In this document: one piece after another, positions 5,111 to 9,512 of the stretch
How the letters are laid out: each line of letters starts with the position of its first letter
How positions within the stretch are numbered: position 1 is the first letter of the stretch
Assembly: GCA_903839905.1 (NCBI GenBank)
Contig: CAIMDX010000017.1
Span: 1 to 9,512, forward strand
Length of the DNA: 9,512 bases
Direction: 5' to 3'
From: an uncultured bacterium
GTDB lineage: Bacteria > Patescibacteriota > Minisyncoccia > Minisyncoccales > JAQTVQ01
Position numbers and translations under genes: made by a program
Notes under the pieces: generated by a model
Databases searched by the model: none
Told to the model about the DNA's origin: nothing
The model's input: the letters and a program-made list of their open reading frames with translations, nothing else

Positions 5111-5138
5111 TTTTTACACTTCTGAAATTGGTTGTCAA
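5111..5138 (-). promoter_or_regulatory. Candidate promoter for khpA-trmD
   Basis: A perfect -35 TTGACA (5138-5133), inside the palindrome GGTTGTCAACC (5130-5140), is followed after 16 nt by TAAAAA (5116-5111), a 4-of-6 match to the -10. The position in the rpsP-khpA spacer is sensible but the -10 is weak. Confidence 0.35.
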
Positions 5139-5173
5139 CCTGAAATTTCCCCAACAATTTTATCATTAAAAAA

Positions 5174-5503
5174 CTAAGCTTTGGCAACAGGAGCTGCGCC
5201 AGCAATTTTGGTTTTGTCTCCAGCCGGTTCCGCCTTTTTAGGCAGAATAACTGCTTTCTTCTTTCCCTCAATAATCTTTTCTCCGACTAAAATATTATAA
5301 ACAGTATCTGAAGGCTGGGCGCCCTTATTTATCCAATGGATAATTCTTTCTTTCCTAAAAACCTTTTCTTTGGTTATCGGATTATAAAACCCCACTTCTT
5401 CGGTGGAACGGCCTCTTGTGGAGGAATTGGTTTTTTCCGTAACAACTATCTTAAAAGATGGCTGATTCTTTTTACCGGTTCTGAAAAGCCTGATCATTAA
5501 CAT
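5174..5503 (-). CDS. rpsP: 30S ribosomal protein S16
   Basis: S16 is an early-assembling small-subunit protein that binds 16S rRNA. The family core is complete in residues ~1-85: MIRLFRTGKKNQPSFKIVV, then RSTEEVGFYNPITKE, RIIHWINKGAQPSDTVYNIL. The last ~25 residues form a Lys/Ala/Pro-rich tail (PKKAEPAGDKTKIAGAAPVAKA), as seen in longer S16 forms, giving 109 aa. The start is ATG at 5503 (MLMIRL); an in-frame ATG at 5497 would give the more typical MIRL beginning, and no Shine-Dalgarno decides between them. It follows rnc by 65 nt and leads rpsP-khpA-trmD. Confidence 0.97.
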   Translation of the reverse strand: MLMIRLFRTGKKNQPSFKIVVTEKTNSSTRGRSTEEVGFYNPITKEKVFRKERIIHWINKGAQPSDTVYNILVGEKIIEGKKKAVILPKKAEPAGDKTKIAGAAPVAKA

Positions 5504-5547
5504 AATTCTTTTTGCTATTTACTTAATCCTTTTTTATTAATTTATTT

Positions 5548-5576
5548 ATAATAGTTAATATTGATATTTTAGTCCA
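5548..5576 (-). promoter_or_regulatory. Candidate promoter for rpsP
   Basis: TGGACT (5576-5571, 4 of 6) lies within the last codons of rnc and is followed after 17 nt by TATTAT (5553-5548, 5 of 6). It would start transcription about 40 nt before rpsP. Such AT-rich matches arise easily by chance here. Confidence 0.3.
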
Positions 5577-6267
5577 GCCATTTTTTCGCTTCCAAGGCAT
5601 TTTTGGCTGCCTGGACTTCCGCTTCCTGCTTTGATGTCCCTTCCCCTTTTGCCGCCATTTCCTTGTCCAGGAATACTCCTATCACGAAATGCTTCAAGTG
5701 GTCCGGCCCCTTTTCTTCCAGAACCGAATAACTCGGAGTGATGTTCTCTATCTCTTGAGCTTTTTCTTGAAAAAGAGATTTGGCGTCCCGGAAAAGCTTT
5801 TTTTCCAAGATTGTCGGGAGTTTTTTAAAAATCAAATTGCGTTCAATAAATCCTTGGCAAGATTCATAACCTTGATCAATATACAAGGCACCAATCATTG
5901 CTTCAAAAGTATTGGCCAGAATATACTGCCTGGCTTTGTTTTGGTCTTTGGCTTCCCCTTGGCTTAACAATAAAAAATCATTAAAACCAAGCTCTTTTGC
6001 CAATTCCGCCAAAATAACGGCATTAACAAGAGCTGCCCGCCAACTGGTCAATTCTCCTTCCGGCTTATCCGGATATTTTATATAAAGATACTCTGTGACC
6101 ACCAGCTCCAAAACAGCATCGCCTAAGAATTCCAGCCTCTCATTGTGGGCTAATTTAAAAGCGGAATTTTCATTCAAATAAGAACGGTGGCAAAAAGCCT
6201 GAACCAGCAAATCCTTATTTTTAAACTGTATTTTTAACTTTTTCTCAAACAATGAAAAATCCTTCAC
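5569..6267 (-). CDS. rnc: Ribonuclease III
   Basis: RNase III cuts double-stranded RNA and processes rRNA precursors and some mRNAs. The 232-aa protein has the N-terminal catalytic domain (signature HNERLEFLGDAVLELV, residues 41-56, metal ligands E43 and D50) and a C-terminal dsRNA-binding domain (~160-230, DAKSLFQEKAQE ... GEGTSKQEAEVQAAKNAL). The second metal-ligand motif reads ILANTFEAMIGALYID, so the residue matching E. coli D114 is Asn119, while E122 (E117 in E. coli) is kept. The GTG at 6267 has no Shine-Dalgarno; a TTG at 6252 (five codons in) has AAGGA seven nt upstream and is a credible alternative. It follows nusB across a 69-nt gap almost entirely taken up by an inverted repeat. 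Confidence 0.96.
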   Translation of the reverse strand: MKDFSLFEKKLKIQFKNKDLLVQAFCHRSYLNENSAFKLAHNERLEFLGDAVLELVVTEYLYIKYPDKPEGELTSWRAALVNAVILAELAKELGFNDFLLLSQGEAKDQNKARQYILANTFEAMIGALYIDQGYESCQGFIERNLIFKKLPTILEKKLFRDAKSLFQEKAQEIENITPSYSVLEEKGPDHLKHFVIGVFLDKEMAAKGEGTSKQEAEVQAAKNALEAKKWLD

Positions 6268-6273
6268 ATTTTT

Positions 6274-6336
6274 AGGCTTTTAAGCATTCTAACATTTCAG
6301 CAAAAAATGTTGAGATGTTGGAAGGCTTAAAGGCTT
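6274..6336. repeat. Inverted repeat filling the nusB-rnc gap (29-nt arms)
   Basis: Arms 6274-6302 and 6308-6336 pair across a 5-A loop with six differences, five of which are G.U wobbles in plus-strand RNA and one a true mismatch. The repeat ends exactly at the nusB stop codon and stops seven nt before the rnc GTG. It is a plausible intercistronic mRNA hairpin, possibly a cleavage site for RNase III itself. No U tract marks it as a terminator on the minus strand. Confidence 0.8.
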
Positions 6337-6786
6337 TTATTTTTCTTCTTCCAATTCTGATGCCGACGGATCCATTTCTTTATAAACTGTGCCCAAAACT
6401 CCATTTATGAATTTTCTTGAGCTTTCTCCGCCGAAATTTTTGGCCAGTTCAATGGATTCGTTAATGGCGACTTTTGGGGGAACTTCTTCTTTGTTCTCGT
6501 AGATCAATTCATAAAGGCCAATCCTTAAAATATTCCTGTCTAAAATATTGATCTGTTCAAGGGGCCATTCGGGCGCTGTTTTAACAATAATCTGGTCTAA
6601 GGCAGTTTTATTTTCCATTACTCCTTTCACCAAGTTCCTAGCAAACTGATCTTCTCCTAATCCGGCGCCGAATTCCAAAATGTTTTTTTCCACTATTTCA
6701 TCAATATTTTGGTCTTTCGGGTCGTAAAAATCCCATTCGTAGAGGCTTTGCATTGCTATTGAACGAGACAAATGGCGAGCTGACAT
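6337..6786 (-). CDS. nusB: Transcription antitermination factor NusB
   Basis: NusB with S10 (NusE) binds boxA RNA and supports processive transcription of rRNA operons. The 149-aa, all-helical protein has the usual length. Family signs are RSIAMQSLYEWDF near the start, then FARNLVKGVMENK, the core LEQINILDRNILRIGLYELIY, and VPPKVAINESIELAKNFGGESSRKFINGVLGTV near the end. The C-terminus is acidic (SASELEEEK). The start is ATG at 6786, 18 nt after rpmF, with no Shine-Dalgarno. The rpmF-nusB-rnc order suggests one transcript for ribosome biogenesis, driven by the promoter before rpmF. Confidence 0.97.
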   Translation of the reverse strand: MSARHLSRSIAMQSLYEWDFYDPKDQNIDEIVEKNILEFGAGLGEDQFARNLVKGVMENKTALDQIIVKTAPEWPLEQINILDRNILRIGLYELIYENKEEVPPKVAINESIELAKNFGGESSRKFINGVLGTVYKEMDPSASELEEEK

Positions 6787-6804
6787 TTTTTGGAGGCAAA
6801 AATA

Positions 6805-7089
6805 TTATTTCTTAGACAAACCATCCGCAGAAAGAGGTTTGGAGGTTTTTTCTTCCATTTCTTTGGCTTTAATTTCTTTTTCGCGGTTCTTTTTTTCCTT
6901 GCGCTCCAGCCTGGCCATTACATTGACCACTTCCTTGCCTTTATAAAAACCGCAAAAACTGCAAGCCGTATGAGGTAAAACGGATTTTCCGCATTTGGAA
7001 CATTTACTTAAAGTTGGAGGAGTAATATAAATATTCGCTCTTCTCTGATCTCTTTTGGACGATGTTTGATTCCACTTTGGGACGCTCAT
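6805..7089 (-). CDS. rpmF: 50S ribosomal protein L32, extended C-terminus
   Basis: L32 is a small large-subunit protein near the exit tunnel region. Residues 1-57 are the normal protein: MSVPKWNQTSSKRDQRRAN at the start (usual MAVPKxKxSxSRRxxRRxH), then a zinc ribbon with C30xxC33 and C43xxC46 in SKCSKCGKSVLPHTACSFCGFYKGKEVV. A charged tail of ~37 residues (MARLERKEKKNREKEIKAKE...) follows, giving 94 aa against the usual ~55-65. The start is ATG at 7089, with no Shine-Dalgarno. A strong promoter lies 35 nt upstream, at the edge of the dispersed repeat. It heads rpmF-nusB-rnc. Confidence 0.95.
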   Translation of the reverse strand: MSVPKWNQTSSKRDQRRANIYITPPTLSKCSKCGKSVLPHTACSFCGFYKGKEVVNVMARLERKEKKNREKEIKAKEMEEKTSKPLSADGLSKK

Positions 7090-7123
7090 AATGATTAAAA
7101 TTTAACTGTTTAAAACTCCATTT

Positions 7124-7151
7124 ATTATACATTTTTTACGATTTTTGTCCA
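7124..7151 (-). promoter_or_regulatory. Promoter of rpmF-nusB-rnc, -35 at the end of the dispersed repeat
   Basis: The -35 TGGACA (7151-7146, 5 of 6) abuts the GGGG end of repeat copy 2. After 16 nt comes a perfect TATAAT (7129-7124), preceded by TG. Transcription would begin about 25-30 nt before the rpmF ATG. Confidence 0.68.
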
Positions 7152-7261
7152 CCCCGTTAGAAATCCATAGAAGATTATTTGCTGCTAAATGGTTCTTGAG
7201 CGAAACCGCCTGACGGCTTAACCCTTTGCTGTAAAAAATCAATGCCAGATTTCTAACGGGG
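7152..7261. repeat. Dispersed palindrome-ended repeat, copy 2 (110 bp)
   Basis: It begins CCCCGTTAGAAATC (7152-7165) and ends GATTTCTAACGGGG (7248-7261), exact inverted repeats of 14 nt. Its body matches copy 1 (2241-2352), including ATAGAAG, TTGAGCGAAA, CGCCT/GACGGCTT and AAAATCAAT. The sequence just beyond the right end (CAGGCCCCTTC) and left end (TTGTCCA) is also shared. As with copy 1 it lies upstream of a ribosomal protein gene, in the same orientation, and points a -35 hexamer at that gene. No open frame. Confidence 0.85.
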
Positions 7262-7278
7262 CAGGCCCCTTCAATCTA

Positions 7279-7355
7279 CCCAAAGGTCTAACCTTTGGTA
7301 ACCTTTGGTAACCTTTGGGAACTGACCGAGAGTAACCGAGGATTAAACCCTCGGT
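7279..7355. repeat. Tandem 10-mers and nested inverted repeats
   Basis: Three copies of ACCTTTGGTA (7291-7320, the last ending GGA) follow CCCAAAGGT (7279-7287), which pairs perfectly with ACCTTTGGG (7311-7319) or with the earlier copies. Next come ACCGAG at 7325 and 7335 and a 7-bp stem ACCGAGG/CCTCGGT (7335-7341, 7349-7355). This stretch lies between the repeat element and the terminator of the secreted-protein gene; no gene is seen in it. Confidence 0.75.
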
Positions 7356-7367
7356 AAAGGATTATTA

Positions 7368-7399
7368 AAGCAAAAAAGGCTTTGCTGCCTTTTTTGCTT
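7368..7399. terminator. Bidirectional intrinsic terminator after the secreted-protein gene
   Basis: AAGCAAAAAAGGC (7368-7380) and GCCTTTTTTGCTT (7387-7399) form a perfect 13-bp stem with a 6-nt loop. The A6-GGC...GCC-T6 core is a standard terminator form in both directions. It ends the 7422-8813 gene and separates it from the rpmF operon. Confidence 0.85.
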
Positions 7400-7421
7400 G
7401 ATATTTTAAGCCTTTTGTTTT

Positions 7422-8813
7422 CTATTTGAAAGGAGGAAGCTCTTTCCATCTTGGCAGAGGAATTACTTTCAAACTTTGCATCTTTTCGCCTTTGTGGTTG
7501 TTGGTATCAACAACGGCAAGAGTAATTTCGGAAGTATTCATTGAAGCAGTTGTGGTCGCTGTACTTTCTCCATTGCCAAAAACTGTTCCATCTTTATGTT
7601 TCCAAGCTCTGCTATTGATTAACCCATTTACATGCGACGAAGACTCTGAAGGAGTGCTTATGTCTTTGAACCAAACGGTTTTCCCTTCTTCTACTGAAAT
7701 ATTACTGCAAGAGACAGACCAATCTACGCCGTCTTCAGAGCACGAAAAATCTACTTTCAAGCCTCTTAAAAACTCAATATTAACATCCTTAGGCAAGCTT
7801 TCTGCTCCCTTTTTATCAACAACTATCAACTTTAATTTGTAATCTCCCTGTGATTTGTCCATTGAATATTGCGATATTCCAGGAAGTTCACGTGTCCATG
7901 AAGACGGAAAAGGAGAAGAAAGGCCAGGACCAGCTTCGTACCAGTGGGACCATTCTATATCCGACAACCCATCCGGATCGGTTGATAAATTCTTAAAAGC
8001 TAAATAGGAGTTATCTTCGTCATAACAGGTGCAAGAACTAACAGGCGCTACATTGCAAGGAATTAATAAACCGGAGAAATCAAAACCGCATCGGCAAGTG
8101 GAATTATCGCATGCAAAATCTGCTATTGGAATATTGTTCGGAATAATCGGACCAATGGAACTGACTACTTTGTAAGCAACAGGCCCTCCCGTATTAGCGT
8201 TATTCATGCTAATAGAACCAATAACGCCCCTTTCGGTGGCTGTATCTTTGCCGCTGAAAGCCCAGCCCGTTAAAGGATATTTGCCATTATAGGGGTCGCT
8301 TGGATTATTGATCTGCACGCCTATTTTTACTGCATCGCTGGGATTAGAAAGATCAAATCTTATCCAGCCATCCCAACCGCCAGCATTAGAACCGGCTCCG
8401 GAATTAGTACATTTAGTTCCATTCCAATTACAAGCCGAAATCGCCCTAGCCCAACCCACTATTTTATCGCCTTGAAGCTGAGCTGTGCAGGAATCATCCG
8501 AGCAAGGATCGTTAGAAGGAGGAGTCTTTGTTTCAGACCTGTCAAAACTGATATATCCGATGCCTTCGTTCCAAGCATGGCCAGAAAGTTTTCCATCAGC
8601 CGCTATGTCCACTCCGTAATCACTGCCTGTTCCAGCTATTTGAGTATTCCTGCAGGAAAAACTGATAGCTCCGACATTTTCCGACCAGCCAAACCCCAAC
8701 AAAGTATGATCTTGGCACGGAGCGCCAGGAGCATCGGCGAAAGAAACGCCAACAATTGAAATGCTGGTTATGAATATTGCCGACAAAATTATTTTTTTCT
8801 TGTTCAGCTTCAT
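7422..8813 (-). CDS. Secreted Cys-rich protein with GW..N.GxISF repeats and PKD-like domains
   Basis: I do not recognise a specific function. The 463-aa protein begins with a clear Sec signal peptide (KLNKKK, a hydrophobic run to ~24, cleavage likely near SFADA). Residues ~40-203 hold four related units: GFGWSENVGAISF (40-52), GHAWNEGIGYISFDR (78-92), VGWARA...GGWDGWIRFD and LTGWAFSGKD...GSISM. Such repeats are common in secreted Patescibacteria proteins, as far as I recall. Residues ~228-347 and ~350-450 look like PKD/Ig-type beta-sandwiches (DPDGLSDIEWSHWYE, YKLKLIVVDKKGAES). There are 14 cysteines, an even number, suggesting disulfides. It ends IPLPRWKELPPFK. The next gene upstream is a paralogue of its C-terminal part. 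It may be a surface or adhesion protein. The start at ATG 8813 has an A-rich, Shine-Dalgarno-free leader. Confidence 0.85.
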   Translation of the reverse strand: MKLNKKKIILSAIFITSISIVGVSFADAPGAPCQDHTLLGFGWSENVGAISFSCRNTQIAGTGSDYGVDIAADGKLSGHAWNEGIGYISFDRSETKTPPSNDPCSDDSCTAQLQGDKIVGWARAISACNWNGTKCTNSGAGSNAGGWDGWIRFDLSNPSDAVKIGVQINNPSDPYNGKYPLTGWAFSGKDTATERGVIGSISMNNANTGGPVAYKVVSSIGPIIPNNIPIADFACDNSTCRCGFDFSGLLIPCNVAPVSSCTCYDEDNSYLAFKNLSTDPDGLSDIEWSHWYEAGPGLSSPFPSSWTRELPGISQYSMDKSQGDYKLKLIVVDKKGAESLPKDVNIEFLRGLKVDFSCSEDGVDWSVSCSNISVEEGKTVWFKDISTPSESSSHVNGLINSRAWKHKDGTVFGNGESTATTTASMNTSEITLAVVDTNNHKGEKMQSLKVIPLPRWKELPPFK

Positions 8814-8857
8814 ATTTTTTTTATTTTTACAGCTAAAAATTAATTTTAATTTATTTT

Positions 8858-8866
8858 ATTTTACCA
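8858..8866 (-). promoter_or_regulatory. Candidate extended -10 promoter for the secreted protein
   Basis: TGGTAAAAT (8866-8858) matches the extended -10 form TGnTAtAAT. No convincing -35 lies upstream. It is 45 nt before the ATG at 8813, in the 110-nt gap between the two paralogues. Confidence 0.35.
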
Positions 8867-8923
8867 TAAAAACAAACTAGCCGGAAACCTTTCCTGTGGA
8901 CAACTGTTTACTCTGAAATATGT

Positions 8924-9512
8924 TTAAAACGGAGAAATTTCTTTCCATCCTGGCAAAGCGACGACATTAATCTTATGTTCCTTGGAAATAGGCGGCCTAT
9001 TTTTGTCGTTTAGTTCCATTCCGATAATCACCGGCAAACGGTTTAAAACCATGGAAACAGTTGAATTGTTTTTCCCCGTATTAAAAGAAGTTTTATTGCC
9101 ATCGGCATCAACCATGTACCAATCTCTTTCAACATTAGCAGCTATTGCTCCGTCGGAAAGAATTAAATGATCTAAAGCCAGCTGATTATCGCTTAACCAA
9201 ATAGTCGCGCCTTGGTTCGGATAGATATGGGTTTTATCCTCGCAGTCGTACCATGTCACTCCTTTATCCAAAGAACAAGAAAATCCCGCTTTTGCTCCTT
9301 GCAGATAAGTAACTTCCCTAATGGTTTCGTCTTCATCGCCTTTTTCATTTACTACCTTTAATTTAACGGTGTGTTTCCCTACGGCCAAGCTTTGGGGAGA
9401 GCAATTTTCTATACCTGAGCCTGTTATTATATCTCTATAAGAAGCAGACCCCTGCTCTTTAATTGACCAGATTGAGCTGACGATATTTGATCCGCCTTGA
9501 GGAGTAGATTTA
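8924..9512 (-). CDS. Secreted-type PKD-like protein, paralogue of the downstream gene, 5' end outside window
   Basis: The frame runs from the right edge without a stop to TAA at 8926-8924; at least 195 C-terminal codons are visible. A TTG at 9388 is not a likely start because the coding pattern continues past it (IVSSIWSIKEQGSASYRD, GSGIENCSP). Two beta-sandwich units can be seen: the first ends GKHTVKLKVVNEKGDEDE, matching YKLKLIVVDKKGAES in the downstream protein. The second opens GAKAGFSCSLDKGVTWYDC, matching GLKVDFSCSEDGVDWSVSC, with both cysteines conserved. Both proteins end alike (VVALPGWKEISPF here). These two tandem genes are paralogues, at least over their C-terminal ~150 residues. 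Function unknown; surface location is inferred from the paralogue's signal peptide. Confidence 0.82.
   Translation of the reverse strand, partial: KSTPQGGSNIVSSIWSIKEQGSASYRDIITGSGIENCSPQSLAVGKHTVKLKVVNEKGDEDETIREVTYLQGAKAGFSCSLDKGVTWYDCEDKTHIYPNQGATIWLSDNQLALDHLILSDGAIAANVERDWYMVDADGNKTSFNTGKNNSTVSMVLNRLPVIIGMELNDKNRPPISKEHKINVVALPGWKEISPF

Noticed and set aside
2241..7261. CRISPR or segmental duplication as explanation for the two ~110-bp copies.
   Set aside because: Only two copies, 4.9 kb apart, with no spacer array; flanking genes are unrelated, so neither explanation fits.
8885..8905. GGAAA/TTTCC inverted repeat after the partial paralogue as a terminator.
   Set aside because: The loop would be only two nt and the following T-rich stretch is seven or more nt away.
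7426..9170. Plus-strand open frames opposite the two secreted-protein genes.
   Set aside because: They are antisense shadows of long genes with a signal peptide and paralogous sequence on the minus strand.

Overview
The window looks like a chromosomal segment of a Patescibacteria (Candidate Phyla Radiation) bacterium, probably Parcubacteria. The base composition is AT-rich, most genes lack a Shine-Dalgarno sequence, housekeeping genes are compact, no tRNA encodes its CCA end, and there are large secreted Cys-rich proteins with GWxxNxGxISF-type repeats. This placement rests on gene style and recalled family features, not on a database search.

Layout. Positions 1-998 (+) hold the 3' part of a protein with a helical N-terminal stretch and a beta-propeller-like C-terminus, ended by a bidirectional terminator. 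Everything else is on the minus strand. Reading in the direction of transcription (right to left), the order is: the 3' part of a secreted PKD-like protein (8924-9512); a full-length paralogue with a signal peptide (7422-8813) and its terminator; a 332-nt intergenic stretch with tandem and inverted repeats and one copy of a ~110-bp palindrome-ended repeat; rpmF (L32), nusB, rnc, rpsP (S16), khpA and trmD; tRNA-Tyr and tRNA-Thr separated by three hairpins; rpmG (L33, only 53 codons); tRNA-Trp; a pcm-like methyltransferase; the second copy of the ~110-bp repeat; an L10-type leader; and rplJ (L10) and rplL (L7/L12).

The genes are mainly translation and RNA machinery: six ribosomal proteins, three tRNAs, rRNA processing (RNase III), rRNA antitermination (NusB), tRNA m1G37 methylation (TrmD) and a small KH RNA chaperone. 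Two conserved bacterial neighbourhoods are recognisable in eroded form: rpsP-khpA-(rimM missing)-trmD-(rplS missing), and tRNA-Tyr/tRNA-Thr-rpmG-tRNA-Trp-(secE-nusG-rplK-rplA missing)-rplJ-rplL, with a pcm-like gene in the gap.

The most interesting observation is the dispersed repeat. Both copies have near-perfect inverted ends (CCCCGTTAGAAATC / GATTTCTAACGGGG). Both lie in the same orientation after an upstream gene and before a ribosomal-protein gene. At the same end of each copy a -35 hexamer (TTGACA or TGGACA) abuts the GGGG terminus and is followed at 18 or 16 bp by a good -10 (TATAGT or TATAAT). The element therefore appears to supply half of an outward promoter for rplJ-rplL and for rpmF-nusB-rnc. 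Other points are altered active-site positions in TrmD and RNase III, an unusual T-loop in tRNA-Tyr, long G.U-rich hairpins between genes, and a shared C-terminal motif (LPxWKExxPF) in the two secreted paralogues.
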